Source: Metaphire vulgaris
Lineage: Eukaryota; Annelida; Clitellata; Crassiclitellata; Megascolecidae
DNA length: 64,000 nt
Assembly: GCA_018105865.1 (NCBI GenBank)
Contig: CM030841.1
Span: forward strand, 8,250,729-8,314,728
Direction of reading: 5' to 3'
Within the stretch, counting starts at the first letter, position 1. The number at the start of each line of letters is the position of its first letter. Position numbers and translations under genes: made by a program. Below are positions 1-12,439 of the stretch, piece after piece. The notes under the pieces were generated by a model. It was not told where the DNA came from. It searched no databases and saw only the letters and a list, made by a program, of their open reading frames with translations.

Positions 1-539
1 GTGATTTATGAATTTCTCCTGTCAGGCGACAAACCATGGGACCTACATGGCGTGGTCTTTGATTATGTATATTTGCCCCCTTATTAAGATGGGGTTTGCA
101 GTGGGATAAGTGATGGCTTCGCAGCTTGGAAAGGGTTGTTGAAGGGTAATATTACTTGGCCCGATCAGAAAGCTAAAATGAGTCTCTAATCGTTTGATGA
201 CAGCTAACGTTTACGAAATCGGTAGAACTAACGTGTGTAAGTCAAAATTATGAAAATATCCAGTGTTATTTTGAGAACAGAATTTCAGTGCAATGTCGCT
301 GTGTTCCTGTGAAGTCAGTTGGAAAACATCAAATGAAAACAATAATAATAATAATTATTTTTCAATATAGCGATGCTATTTATTAAAATTTTATACTTGG
401 AACAATGATCCTTTATTAACCGGCGGATTTCAGTGTTTAATTTAAGGATATTTATAGACAGTAAAACCAATATTCCTTCCGACTTATGCTGTGCATCACA
501 TCAACTAACAGCACACGCTCATTTGTCAAATTCCGCAGT
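1..539. other. AT-rich sequence, nothing recognised
   Basis: No coding exon, RNA or classifiable repeat is visible. A short AAT run lies near 341-356. Confidence 0.5.
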
Positions 540-547
540 CTACAGGA

Positions 548-721
548 CAGGGATATTTTTACACCCCCCTAACACCCTCCAACACCCCCAATTTGAGGTC
601 GACACCCCCAAAATTTTGTAATGTGACAATGGTATGCATACAAAATGCATACTAATTAGCTCCGGACACCCCCAATTTGAGGTCGACACCCTCCAAATTC
701 ACAATCCTAGAAATATCCCTG
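548..721. mobile_element. hAT-type MITE, family A, copy 1
   Basis: The termini are CAGGGATATTT and AAATATCCCTG, an 11-bp terminal inverted repeat. The flanks carry a perfect 8-bp TSD CTACAGGA at 540-547 and 722-729, as expected for the hAT superfamily. The interior holds CACCCCC and AATTTGAGGTCGACACC motifs. A second copy lies at 17007-17197 in the opposite orientation. There is no coding capacity. Confidence 0.9.
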
Positions 722-779
722 CTACAGGAGAGTCACGCAAGACAGTTGGTAACTGTTCATTGACCTGGCGACAAACAAG

Positions 780-975
780 GACATGGGCTGGGTCCACCCA
801 TGGGTTGGGTTAGGTTGGGTTGTGTCAGAAATAAGCCACGGCTTAAGAAATTGTAATGTATTACGGTTGGTTTGATTTGGTTGGGTTGGGTCAAGTACCC
901 TATTTCTATTGTGATTTGGGTTGGGTCGGAATCATGATGGGTTGGGTTGGATTGGGTTTTAAAAGTGTCTGCATG
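780..975. repeat. Degenerate GGGTT-rich dispersed repeat, copy 1
   Basis: Tandem-like runs of GGGTTGGGTTAGGTTGGGTT surround a non-repetitive core with CTTAAGAAATTGTAATGTATTAC. The same arrangement occurs inverted at 10735-10990, so this is a dispersed element and not a simple repeat. The period is about 5 bp and it is not the TTAGGG telomere motif. Confidence 0.7.
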
Positions 976-2151
976 GCCATTGGAGGAACTGTATCTACTG
1001 AGAAAATGCTAACACATAACGTTTTGGTTAGCTAGAGATAATCCTTTAACTACTGTAGTTCTCTCTTTCTTCCAGATAAACCGCGAATTTTCAAACTACA
1101 GTAGAACCTCGTTATCGCAACAACTCGCTCATGTCAAGAATAAAATGACGTTCGCGCATTAGCCTATTTAGAATTTAGACGGACAGTTTTTGGCATGCAT
1201 AGAATGATAGACGACATTCGAAATCGGAGCAGAATATTAAATAATTATTTGAATATTCTGCCTACAGTATTACTTGCATTACCTATTACTGTCTAAATTC
1301 GGTAGGTATAAGCGAATGAATAATTATTGATCGTGATATTTCTGTGGTGTAGTTTTATTTACTACAGGTATAGCACCGCATGCACATTGCCGGAACAGTT
1401 TAGTATTGTAGGCTATTGTGCATATAGTTTCTGTCTTCCGATTGTGGTCCACATTCCGACAACTGGATGCAACTCTTGACGTCCAGTATCAATCAACCGC
1501 CCGGTCGGTCGGTCGAGCTGCGGTCCTTGCAAGAAAGCGAAGAGAAGAAACGCGCAGAAGTAGTGAACGCGGCGGGGTGACCGCAAATTATATTTGCATG
1601 CGAGAACATTCCTTCGTCAAGAATGATGCGTCACCTGGTTGGTGCCGTGTGGACAGAGAATTCAGACTCGAGCGACCTCTCGTAACTCATCCGAAACTAT
1701 TTCGATTGATACAGTTACGTCTTGGCGTCTATACGTATGCTAACGAACGAACGAGTAAAGGCGTGCGACTTCTAATAAATGGCATTTGCCAGATGTATCT
1801 GAGAGACTGAGACGCGTCATTTGTTCTGTACGGAATGCGAATACATGCAGCGATGTAATTGAACTGATAAATGAATTACTTATAATCTCGTTCCGAATAG
1901 TAGTATATACTATATGTATTTTGATCAAGTGGTGGAAATTGGTCCAAATATAACAGGGCCAGGTGTAGGAACTCACGATGATTTCGGAATTGGACGCATA
2001 TGGCATATGTAGGCCACCGCACGTTGAAACTTGGCGGTTACAGTATCTCATTTCCCAGTGTACAGTCCGTTGACTATCACTAACGAGATCATGTCTTTGA
2101 AATACCAAAACATAAAAGTAGTTCGAGGCTAGTAAGACAACTGACTGGGTA
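976..2151. other. No gene recognised; pogo-like end fragment near 1099
   Basis: At 1099 the motif ACAGTAGAACCTCGTTAT resembles the end of the pogo/Tigger-like elements seen at 19695 and 42254. The 130-codon frame at 1418-1810 has no recognisable domain or splice context and is not called. Confidence 0.4.
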
Positions 2152-2363
2152 CATGGGCGCCCGCAAATTGGGGCAAGAGGGGCACTTGCCTCCTCCTGGA
2201 AAATAAAAATGCCAATATTTCCCATTGAAATTTTAAAACCTTACTAAAATATTAACCGTGACCATTGTGTTAAGATGTGTTTTGCCCCTCTTGGAAAAAT
2301 GTATGTGGCATAGCCATGACCATTATGTTTTCCCTCCTGGAAAAATTTCTGTGGGCGCCCATA
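2152..2363. mobile_element. hAT-type MITE, GGGCGCCC family, copy 1
   Basis: The termini are CATGGGCGCCC and GGGCGCCCATA. A perfect 8-bp TSD ACTGGGTA lies at 2144-2151 and 2364-2371. The interior has the family signatures ATTGGGGCAAG, GACCATTGTGTT and CCTCCTGGAAAAA. Relatives lie at 3299-3450, 24599-24832, 37088-37364 and 61860-61971. Confidence 0.88.
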
Positions 2364-2402
2364 ACTGGGTAGCGTCTTCAATTTTTACGGCATCGGTTAG
2401 GT

Positions 2403-3157
2403 CAGTGTTTCCCAGACTGTTGGTCGCGTCTTGCGACCCAAAAGTGGGTCGCGGGGCTCAGTCTAATGGGTCGCGGTGTAGCGCGAAATTAGATTCAAAA
2501 TTGTCATTTTCTAACCATTACCGCAATGTCACAAGCCTTGAAAGTTGCAAGCAGGCTAAGGTTTTAAGGAATTTATACGATTAATATTGTATTCAATTTT
2601 AGTCGACAATAAGTTTGCAGGGTCGCAGAATGTGTTCATGCAGCTAAAGTGGTCGCAGTCCCAAAAATATTTGGAAACCCTGGCCTATAGTACTTGTAAA
2701 AACCCAATCTTATTTTACAATAACGCAAGGAAAGCGTATTCAGACCATTTTGCTCTGAAACTCCACTAACAATAAGGAATCTCGAGTGTTTTATTTTAAA
2801 CTAGTGGTTAAGCGATTTTGCCATACTCATATAATTTTTAAGACGCGTAACAAAGGTATGTACATGGTAAAAACTTTTAAAAATAAATTTCAAGAAATTT
2901 CAAAATAAAATTCTCTCCTTTTGTCTCATTTTTGGCAAAAATATAAATAATTTTGTCTGATATATTTGCCATATTTTCAATCGAATTGACTCAGAGCTTT
3001 TGTTTTGCCATTTATTCAAAACTTAAGAAGATTCTTTTCGACTAACGTTCGCCAGATGGCCTAATGCATTTTTAATATTACATGCCCTGATTAGGGTCGC
3101 GGCAAGATGCAAAACCACTGAAGCTGGCCGCGGTTCCAAAATGTTTGGGAAACCATG
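2403..3157. mobile_element. hAT-type non-autonomous element, 755 bp
   Basis: The left end is CAGTGTTTCCCAGACTG and the right end is the inverted counterpart TTTGGGAAACCATG. An 8-bp TSD GGTTAGGT lies at 2395-2402 and 3158-3165. GGTCGCG-rich subterminal blocks occur at both ends, and an internal right-end-like block (GGAAACCCTG) lies near 2673-2682. No transposase frame remains. Confidence 0.82.
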
Positions 3158-3298
3158 GGTTAGGTTATGGCGCTTTCCAGCCTTTCCCTCGCCGCCTTTC
3201 CTTCCACCGAGTAAGCACTAATTCACAGCTGAGCTGACTGGGTAAGAGCGACTGCGAGAGAAACAACCGAAAACTTTTGTCTCTACCAATGCCTCTGC

Positions 3299-3450
3299 CA
3301 TGGGCGTCCGCAGAAATGTTTCCAGGGGGTGCAAAACATGGTCTTGTGACAAAAGAAATTTAAAACTTTTCCAGGAGGTGCAAAACAGGGTCTCATGATG
3401 AAAGAAACAAGTAATTTTACGTTTTTCATTTCACTGGACCGCCGCCCATG
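3299..3450. mobile_element. MITE, GGGCGCCC family, diverged copy
   Basis: The left end is CATGGGCGTCCGCAGAAATG and the right end GCCGCCCATG. The interior has GGTGCAAAACAGGGTCT, shared in inverse with 61860-61971. The flanks share only GCCTC, so the TSD is decayed. Confidence 0.65.
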
Positions 3451-3681
3451 GCCTCCGAGGTTTCAACCGCGTAACTTATTTCACTGGACCGCCACGCCTC
3501 CGATATAAACTATTCACTATAGTGAATGCCGAAAAGCAATATAAAAATATATAAATCATTATAATTATAGGTTCATCAGTTACTTTTGACCGCGAAATGC
3601 CAAAATTTAACGTCGCAAAAGCAGCAAAATTAATCTACGCTCAACTTTTGAGATAAATTTTGAACGTCTTAAGACTTAAAT

Positions 3682-3918
3682 CAGGGACGTCATTGGGAAG
3701 GGCAGGGGAGCATCTGATTTTTAGGGAAAATTTTTTCGCCAATGTTTGTGTTATTTAGTTTTCACATACCAATTGGCTGGCTAAATAGGTACAAATACAC
3801 TGGAAAGCAAAAAAACGTCAGCAGCTCCTGAAAAAAAGGTCGTCAACTTTTTCACAAACTTGTTGTCAGGTCGAAAGTGTTTTGCCCCCCCCTGAAAAAC
3901 AGTGAAATGACGTCTCTG
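3682..3918. mobile_element. hAT-type MITE, family B, copy 1
   Basis: The termini are CAGGGACGTCATT and its inverted partner AATGACGTCTCTG. A perfect 8-bp TSD ACTTAAAT lies at 3674-3681 and 3919-3926. The sister copy at 4587-4897 shares GCTCCCCTCTGATTTTTAGG-like and GAAAAACAGTGAAATGACG blocks. Confidence 0.92.
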
Positions 3919-3926
3919 ACTTAAAT

Positions 3927-4586
3927 GCGTTTAAGGTAAAAGTACTTTGGAATCGACGAGGTGATTTTACCTGTACATTCGAATCCACCAAGGTATTCGA
4001 TGACTTTGCGGAGGAAATATCCGAAATAGTTGACACCGTTGGCTGCTGTCTGGTGGATTAGGATCCATCCGGTCTGTATGCTGACGTACATGCTTGCAAC
4101 AAACGGAGCACTGTCGACGACGTGCAGTACGAGTATAATTTGTAATCGTAGGCGTTGAAATCACTAAATCATTATGATATTAATTATTATATTATTATTT
4201 TTTAATTATTATTTTAAATATAAAATTTATTATTTTAAATTTTATTATTACTTATTATATTAAAGATTAATTATTATCAGCAATCGTCGTCATCATCTTT
4301 CAATATTCTTCATCATCATAATCGTCATCATGCCGTTATCATATTCAAATACATATAATTACCGCATTGTCGTCGTTATTTATAAAACAACCAATAATTA
4401 TTATCCATTGTTGCCAAATCTAGTGTTGTCTATTCATTTCTGTTCAATAAAAAGTTGTTGTTTAAATCTGCTTCCGGGATAAAATCATCGGAGAGCAAAC
4501 CCGATTTAAATTTGCTGCTGGAAGATCTGTCGTCGAAAAAGAGTTTTATCTGGACCTTTGGACATTAATAATTGTCCAAATTTAAT
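3927..4586. other. AT-rich spacer, nothing recognised
   Basis: AT-rich sequence with short ATT and CAT runs between two copies of MITE family B. No coding exon is visible. Confidence 0.5.
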
Positions 4587-4897
4587 CAGGGACGTCATTT
4601 GGGAGGGGAGGTCTGTTGCTCCCCTCTGATTTTTAGGTGAAAAATTTTTTCACCTATGTTTGTGTTATTTAGTTTTTACATGTAAATTGGTAGGCTAAAT
4701 AGGTAAAAAACTGAAAAGCTGAAAAGCAAAAAGTCATCAGCCCGTAAAGGAGGGCTTGATGTCGAATCTGGAATCTGTAGTAACTAATCGCACAAAATAG
4801 CTGACAAGCAAAAAAAGGTCGCCAACTTTTTGGCAAACTTGACCGGTCGAAAGTGTCTTCCCCCCCCCCTTCGAAAAACAGTGAAATGACGTCTCTG
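4587..4897. mobile_element. hAT-type MITE, family B, copy 2
   Basis: The ends match copy 1 (CAGGGACGTCATTT and AAATGACGTCTCTG). A perfect 8-bp TSD AATTTAAT lies at 4579-4586 and 4898-4905. It is longer than copy 1 because of about 75 extra internal bases. Confidence 0.92.
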
Positions 4898-5235
4898 AAT
4901 TTAATTGATTCAACAACAAGCCTAACATCCGCCTATAGTTAAAAACAAAATTCAATTTAAAGTCACATTCTACGAACTTAAACGTCACCGTCGAAATTTG
5001 AATCGACCTTCAATGCATTATAACAGAAAACCTCTCCAAGGTTCTGAACTTGGAGACGTGAATAGCAGTCGAAGATATTTAGAAGGAAAAAGAATTATTA
5101 CGCACGGTCTAAACTACTTAAAGGCAGTTTTTCTGCTTCTCCGAAGAACTCAGCACAAATGTCCTGTTGTTGCTGGGTTTTTATTCATAATGAAAACATT
5201 CAGCCTAACACTGCTGTTGTTTTTGTCCGCCCAAT

Positions 5236-5382
<147 letters not shown>

Positions 5383-5427
5383 GTACACAGTGGAACTAAC
5401 CGCAATTTAACAGAAGAATCTCGTATT

Positions 5428-5432
5428 TTGCC

Positions 5433-5483
<51 letters not shown>

Positions 5484-5636
5484 AGCGGCGCTGTGCGGAA
5501 ACTCGATCGAAATAAAGCAGTAGGTGGAGACGAACTTTGCGAGTCCTAAATCGTCTTCAGTGCCACGGACTCGAGAAGACATTCCTCGCCCATCGGTCCG
5601 TCCATCCATCCATCCATCCATCCATCTATCTATCAG
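5428..5636. repeat. (CT)n and (CATC)n microsatellites
   Basis: A pure CT run covers about 5434-5479. CATC/TATC tetranucleotides cover about 5600-5634. The DNA between is unremarkable. Confidence 0.9.
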
Positions 5637-5639
5637 ACT

Positions 5640-6840
5640 AACTGTTATGTTGTTTTCGTTAGTCGTCGTTCGGTCGGTCGGTCAGCCGTTTTGTTGAAGT
5701 CTGTATGCCACCGATTGCACTGGTCACCGCGTCACCATAGCGCTTTGTCCGCGGCGCACAGCCTGCTACTGGTCGCCGTCACATGGCCGCATTTACGAAT
5801 GCGCCCTCTGTTAGCACATGACTCCGACGTAACATGCCCCCACCCTCACGGTCTCACCCCCACCACACCACGTCCCTCACCAACCAAATCAGGTACGACG
5901 AATGCCGACGTAGACCTGACATGACGTCGGTTGTCTAGATAATCACCAACAGGCCAGACGAGAGTGACAATTCAATCAGATATCGGATTGATTTGATGAC
6001 ACATGGAAAGTTTTATAATTATTTTCTGTCGATGTGAGGAGGAGGAGGAGGAGAAGGAGTGAAACTTTATCGTATATCAATTTTTGTATCAATTTAGCAA
6101 GGTGTATGTATTGTCTCGTTACAATCCGATAGCCAAATTTTATTTCACAGAGATTTTAAACGAAATTCTAAAATATGATCAGTCGTTCATTTCAGTATGT
6201 CCTTATGATGTGTGCGCTATTGCAAGAAATGCTCGAAACGCGATATACTTTCAAATAGAAAGAATTTACATGGACACAGCTAAGGTTATTAGTGAAAAAT
6301 TCAAGACGTTTATATGACAATCAGAACAAATGATAAATTGTCAAATCGGATACAGCAAAAATCATATTAGATGTTGATACTGTATCATGGTAATGGTCAG
6401 GCGATTTCTGCGCGTCGGCGGTCTAGTTTAGATCTGTCATGCGCAGTTTATTATGGTGGATCTGCGCACCCAAAATGAAGTCATTTCAAAATAATTGTAT
6501 TCGAACGGCCTGTGAGTGAAATAACTGAATGGTTTTCAGAAAATTTCAACTGATATTTATTTTCAGCATTCCTAGATTTAAGAGATTTCAGAAATTCCGA
6601 AAATCCGATGCTGAAGTTATCGAATTCATTTCGCGAAATTTACGTTTACGTATCTGTGGATATGCGGTGGTAAAGGAAGATCACACAAGGAATATGGTGA
6701 TATTGAAGAATGACGTAGCAGCAGTTTACGGGATCTTAGTCAAAAAGCAATGAACAGGAAAGAATGACAGAAAACTCTGGAGATGGCATCATACGCCAAC
6801 GGCCATATACATACACGTATAACGGAGGAAATAAATTATA
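5640..6840. other. No gene recognised
   Basis: Moderately GC-rich to 5930, then AT-rich. Frames of 74-77 codons at 5691, 6084 and 6529 show no known domain or splice context. A short GGA run lies near 6036-6058. Confidence 0.4.
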
Positions 6841-6859
6841 TTCAAATGGCATTACGATA

Positions 6860-6861
6860 GA

Positions 6862-6904
<43 letters not shown>

Positions 6905-7096
6905 TTGATGATGATGATGTTGTTGCTGTTGTTGATGATGATGACGACGATGATAATGATGATGATGACGACGATGATGACGAAGATGATGATGATCATG
7001 ATGACGATGATGACGACGACGATGACGATGACGATGACGATGACGCTGATGATTATGATGATGATGGTGATGGTGATGATGATGATGGTGATGATC
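6860..7096. repeat. Degenerate (ATG)n microsatellite
   Basis: GAT/GAC/GTT trinucleotides for about 235 bp, purest at 6862-6900. Poly-M and poly-H frames here are artefacts of the repeat. Confidence 0.95.
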
Positions 7097-7229
7097 TGTT
7101 TTCCATATAATTATATAACTAAGGAAATAAATATTATATTCAGTTAGCATAACGATAGTTGCGTTGACTTTAAGGTGAGAGGGACGCATTGTTTTCGTCC
7201 AATGGGTCCTCAAGTCAGATGCATTATTT

Positions 7230-7600
7230 TCTTTAGCGTCAACCTCCCTCCACCGCCGAACCGGAGTCGACTCTTCTCTCTAATCTGATCAACTGCGCCT
7301 TCAATCAGTTCGGACGTCGCCTCTTACGGCGGCGCATTCGAAGTCACGCCAATTCACTTCCGTCCCTCGTGCGAAGCATCCCAGCTTCCGGCGCAGCGCA
7401 CAGCATCAGCAGCTGCCGCCACCTAGCGTCCGGTGCCGACAATACGCGATCTATTTATAGACACGGTGGTCTAGACTCTAGACCGCGCGCGCGCGCTGGT
7501 CGTTCGGACAGAAATAGCAGCGCGGGGGGTCACGGTCTACCTCCCTCCCTCCTCCCTCCTTCTCCCAATCGGGCGGAGTAGATATCTATACTAAAAATAG
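7230..7600. other. CpG-rich segment, possible promoter-like DNA
   Basis: This stretch is richer in GC and CpG than its neighbours, with a CGCGCGCGCG run near 7486-7496 and a TATA-like CTATTTATAG at 7450-7459. No coding exon could be attached to it. Confidence 0.3.
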
Positions 7601-8789
7601 TACTTATCGACGAAGAAGCTGCTCTCCGAGCGATATAAAGTGGACTCTATACGTACCCCGTTGGCAGTAGTTACGTAGCGCATGATTAATAGCGGTACGT
7701 GAAGCTCTCTTCCGAATCGAACGGTCGCTTGTTCTATCGGACAAAAAAATGGCGTCGCCACTTGTCTTGACTTCTGCGACGACGACGAATCCGCAAACAT
7801 CGACCGGCTGAACTGTGTTCACTGCGCACGATGAACCGACCGCTGTTCTTCGCTGCCAAAGTTCAAGGCACCGATGAACAAGAAACCGCGTTTTGAATTC
7901 GAGTCCCTTCCGATCCGATTCCAGATTCGAGTTCAATGGATCGGGGTAGGGGTAGGGGTGTGTGTGTGTGGGGTAGGGGTTGAGAGTGGTGGTGTACGGT
8001 GTAGTATTTGCGTTCCTATTTTACAACTTCTTTAGCAAATGTCATCACGCACAGTAAAATAGTAAGCAAACAATCAATCGGCCAAATATTTTTTGCAAAG
8101 TAGTAAGCAAACAACCAATCAACTTCTATGGTAAAGGAGTAAGTAAATAATCAATCTATCAACCCTTATGACGTCATTATTATAGTGCCTCGGACATCAT
8201 CAGATGGCGCATGAAATCCAAGCCGAATTAAGGTCATGTCTGGCTGGAAAGGTCAGTTCGGGTCATCAGGGCAGCAATCTACAGTGGACAGGCGAAACCA
8301 ATAGGTAGTTTTAAGACAGACGATTTAGTATGGCCCCACAACTTATCAAACTTCTGATTTACAAGCACAAACGAAATGCAAATGTCCAGTTTATATGGCG
8401 CTTTGATAGTATTGTACTAGGCGTCGGTCTAAAACGCTACGCGGACCAATGACAATGATGATACAGAAAATCCATACTTCATGATCGAACCCTGTTTGCC
8501 GGTGGGTGAATACGTGATACAGAAAATCCATACTTCATGATCGAACCCTGTTTGACTCATCTAGTGCATGACTGAGTGATCCATATCGATTTGCAATAGA
8601 CAAAAGAAATAAATAGTACAGTATTAGTCGGACAGTGTGACCAATGCGAACGCTGCCGCAACATTTATTACCAACTTGAAAACGCATTTATTTGGCGTAA
8701 ACGTGGATAAAAAGTGGGAGACCAAACCTATAAACCTTCCCCCTTCCCTATCCCTATGGTAGCCTCTCAAAAAGTGGAAGGGGGACTCG
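7601..8789. other. No gene recognised; 40-bp direct repeat at 8459 and 8515
   Basis: A 40-bp sequence beginning TGATACAGAAAATCCATACT occurs at 8459-8498 and again at 8515-8554, separated by 16 bp. A G-rich GGGGTAGGGGTGTGTG tract lies near 7941-7982. Nothing else is classifiable. Confidence 0.55.
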
Positions 8790-8969
8790 CAGTGTTTAAT
8801 CTAGACTCCTGGACTCCGGGGGAACTGAAAAAGCCGGGGGGAACTGACAAAGCCGGGATTCTGCTAGGGGCCGCTGTTAGTCCATGTAGTATTCCAAAAT
8901 TTCCGGGGGGAATTTGAAATTTCCGGGGGGAAGGTTAATTCCCCAAGAAACGGCCTAGATTAAACACTG
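8790..8969. mobile_element. hAT-type MITE, family C, copy 1
   Basis: The termini are CAGTGTTTAATCTAG and CTAGATTAAACACTG, a perfect 15-bp inverted repeat. The flanks GGGACTCG and GGGCTCG look like a TSD with a one-base deletion. The interior holds GGGGAACTGACAAAGCCGG and TTTCCGGGGGGAA blocks. Copy 2 is at 18495-18659. Confidence 0.88.
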
Positions 8970-9386
8970 GGGCTCGAGATCAGAAGCAGAAATAGACTAT
9001 GCGTAATGCAATGTAGCATCTGTTGTATAAATAACGCCTCGATTTCAACGCAAAGGCACAACGCAGATTTAGTTTGTTTCGAAGTTCGGTTTCGGGTCCA
9101 AAATTATCCACGCACGGATCCAGACTAAAATATCCGAATTTCAAACCCGGATCAGGCGCCATCTCGGACCCACCATTATTCCGCCCCTGTTATCTCAGAG
9201 CGCTCTCTGCAAGAGATAACCGCACGCAACTGGATCACGCGACAGATGACGTCATGCGAGATACGGAGTCGAAATCTCCGACAATCTTTTGTTGCTATGA
9301 AAGATACCATAGCTGTAGGTTATATGATTAAAGGTTTTATCTGCAGCCACTGGATAAAGTGACGGAAGCTGCAATTATAAAAGCTC

Positions 9387-9390
<4 letters not shown>

Positions 9391-9450
<60 letters not shown>

Positions 9451-9478
9451 AGAGTGAAAGAAAAAGAAAAAAAAAGAA

Positions 9479-9519
<41 letters not shown>

Positions 9520-9527
9520 GAAAGAAA

Positions 9528-9586
<59 letters not shown>
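9391..9586. repeat. (GA)n microsatellite
   Basis: Long GA runs broken by GTGAAAGAAAAA motifs. The RERERE frame across it is repeat-coded. Confidence 0.97.
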
Positions 9587-9589
<3 letters not shown>

Positions 9590-9599
9590 GTCTATATTT

Positions 9600-10730
9600 A
9601 GTAGTCGTGTGGCGCCTATATAGTGTCGTCCTTCCGAATTGTTTTTCTTTTGTCGGTGATGTTTGATGAACGGATGGTGAATTTTTGTCGGGCCAGCGGC
9701 AAATACAGATCCGACGACAGAAACTCAGGTATAAATATTAACGCGAACATTAATAACAGAATTGCCATCGAGCAGCTATATAGCTCTCTCTCCGTCACAG
9801 ACACGAACAAAGCGAAAGAAAGACAGAACACTATAGCAGTGCCTGCGAAAGAAGGTGTTCGAATTTGATCCGCAAAATGAAAACCACTGGCGCCAGCTTC
9901 AATAAATAATTCGCCGGACACAGAACTGTCATTCTTTCAGCGTTCTCAGCTTTTATTCTGACAACATTGCAATATTGCACGAGTTTAAAAAACACGAAAT
10001 GATATCAGTGTCATATATTCTGCACAAACCGCCGTCACTCTACCTTAAACTTAACGGTATGACCTTTATGTCCGTCAGTGGCGGTTTCACGTGGGGGATG
10101 AGTGAGGATGCATCTCCCCACCGGACTTTTTTGCTTGTGAAACCTATTTTTGGGTAAAAGTCTAGTAAACTTACGGGGAAAAACTGCGGATGACCTTTTT
10201 TGCTTGTCAGCATATTTTTGGCTAAAAGTGCAGTAAAATTAGCGATAAAATTCCCTTTGGTCAGCCTTTTCCGGCAAAGTTTATTGATTTTTCCTTCTAT
10301 TTTCACCCCCCCCAACTTCCTATGAATTCATTTCATACCCCCCCCCCCCACCAAGAAATCCTGAAAACTGATGTCCGTGACCAAAACGGCATGACCTATG
10401 CGTCCTTGAGCTATTCACCTTGACCTTTCTTGTCCTGTTTTCGGTTAAATTTATAGTAGCGATTCTAGTAGACGAAGATAGCTAAGCCGATGATACTTCA
10501 ACAACGGGTGACGAATCTGACGATAGTAGCGTCCTCTTTGAATGAGTAACTGCTTTAGCACGCAAAGTCACTCGATGTGACGTAGCACATTATAAGTACT
10601 AAATGCAAAGCCCAGCACAGTTGCTGATAGTATTGTATTGGCCGATGTTGATGCTATTTGCAGATGTAAAAATGGTATTTGGTGCTTTTTCTGTTAGGTG
10701 TTACTGTCGTGCGTTTTCGATCTATTGTAG
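9600..10730. other. No gene recognised; decayed repeat at about 10070-10380
   Basis: At 10070-10380 the segment GTCCGTCAGTGGCGG to CTGATGTCCGTGACC, with C-runs and repeated TTTTTTGCTTGT motifs, resembles a decayed element. Its ends are not clear. The rest is unremarkable. Confidence 0.35.
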
Positions 10731-10734
10731 CAGA

Positions 10735-10990
10735 GATGTCCATGGGTCCATTTTTTAGAACCCAATCCAACCCAATCTAACCCAACCCATCAAATCTCCA
10801 ACCCAACCCAACCCATGCCGATAATAGGTTTACTTGATCCAACCCAACCCACTGTAATACATTACAGCTTCTTAAGCCATGACTTATTTTCCGACCCAAC
10901 CCAGCATTAATATGGAGAAGTCTGACCCAACCCAATCCAATCTAACCTAACTCAGCCCAACCCAACCCATGGGATAACCAAACCCATGGA
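10735..10990. repeat. Degenerate AACCC-rich dispersed repeat, copy 2 (inverted)
   Basis: The reverse complement matches 780-975 in organisation: AACCCAACCC runs around a core with GTAATACATTACAGCTTCTT. Both ends carry CATGG(G)TTGG- or CATGGGTCC-like motifs. Confidence 0.7.
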
Positions 10991-11044
10991 CATCTCTGTG
11001 CTATAGTGTGCGATTCAAGACAGGCACTATGAACGAAGCGTTTT

Positions 11045-11262
11045 TAATAATAATAGTCATGTGATTTTAATTGGTTTAGGAGGCTAAGTAAGCCTGTGTG
11101 AAAACCACTGATGTAACCATCTGCATTCAATAACCCAGTTTATCGAGATAGTCTTTGAATCCGTTTACTGTTTCAACTGTCACTCCGACCTCGTCCAAAC
11201 TGTTCCATTTGTCCACAACCCTTGCACTGAAAAAAATTCTTTCTTGGACCCACCCTCTGCTT
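11045..11262 (-). mobile_element. Non-LTR retrotransposon 3-prime end, family L1a, minus strand
   Basis: On the minus strand the conceptual reading includes RVVDKWNSLDEVG and VETVNGFKDYLDKLGY, the C-terminal arrangement of CR1/Jockey-type LINE ORF2. A 3-prime UTR follows (AGTGGTTTTCACACAGGC) and then a short TTA run at 11045-11055. The same end occurs on the + strand at 40565-40805. It is 5-prime truncated and frame-broken. Confidence 0.8.
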
Positions 11263-11936
11263 AATTAAACAATTTGCATCTGTGGCCTCTTGTGCTGCTA
11301 TAGTGTGCCAATGTAAAGATAAAGTTTTAACTTTTCGTCGGTTTGAAGTGACAGACATTGCTTACTTAGATATGCGTAGGCCTACGTCTATACTGTATAC
11401 GTCTTTATAAAGGGTCTTTGAAGAGTCGGCAAACAGTCAATTTCAGAGCAAATCAAAGCGACTGGCGTCGTCCGAACGAAGGCGGTGACCGGTTGAGACA
11501 CGAGATTCGATTAAATTGTCGCTCGCGAACGAACGTCTCATATATAAACCAGAATAGATCCAAAAATATACGCATGCAGGTAACTTCTGTTCTATAAACG
11601 AACGAAATCTTATCGTGAGATCTGAGGAAAATCTCTCCGGCTTATCAGCTGCGACGGGAGACGACGACGGAGAATGCGAAACGATAGACGGAATGCGTTC
11701 CATTAACCCACATCGCAGTCTCACAATGCCTTGAAGTCATAGCGTCGGCTTATCGAGTCTTAAATAAGCCTTTCAAGTCTTTCAATCTTCGGTCGTGGGA
11801 CTACGTTCTATGTATTTTTTACTCTTTTATCTTGTATTATTTCGTGAAGGATATTGAGTCCATTCGATAGTATCATCCACACGCAGGATTTGATTTATGT
11901 GTCAGGTGGAAGCTGCAGAATGCGTGGTGTAGGCCT

Positions 11937-11937
<1 letters not shown>
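11263..11937. other. No gene recognised
   Basis: Unique-looking sequence with no domain, splice-consistent exon or repeat end that could be supported. Confidence 0.45.

Positions 11938-11938
<1 letters not shown>

Positions 11939-12011
<73 letters not shown>
11939..12011. repeat. (TA)n microsatellite
   Basis: About 36 TA repeats. The YIYI frames come from it. Confidence 0.98.
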
Positions 12012-12259
12012 GAAACCGTTTGTCGCACAGCAGTTGATCAGGTTGCACGAGACAGCGGTGACATAAAGCCGATTTAGTAAATTATAACTTATGTACGATT
12101 CCATCTTTTCAAATTTGTGCATTTGTATTTTACTTGCTTCGTTGAATATTTTTGTGAGACTTGAATTTATACGTTCGAAATATGAAGGCGGAACAATTTC
12201 TACAATTGTCTTCGTCTTTATCTACACGACATTTTAGGACCTATATATAATCATGACAC

Positions 12260-12439
<180 letters not shown>

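Noticed and set aside
1418..1810. 130-codon plus-strand frame as a gene
   Set aside because: No recognisable domain, no splice context and composition like neighbouring non-coding DNA.
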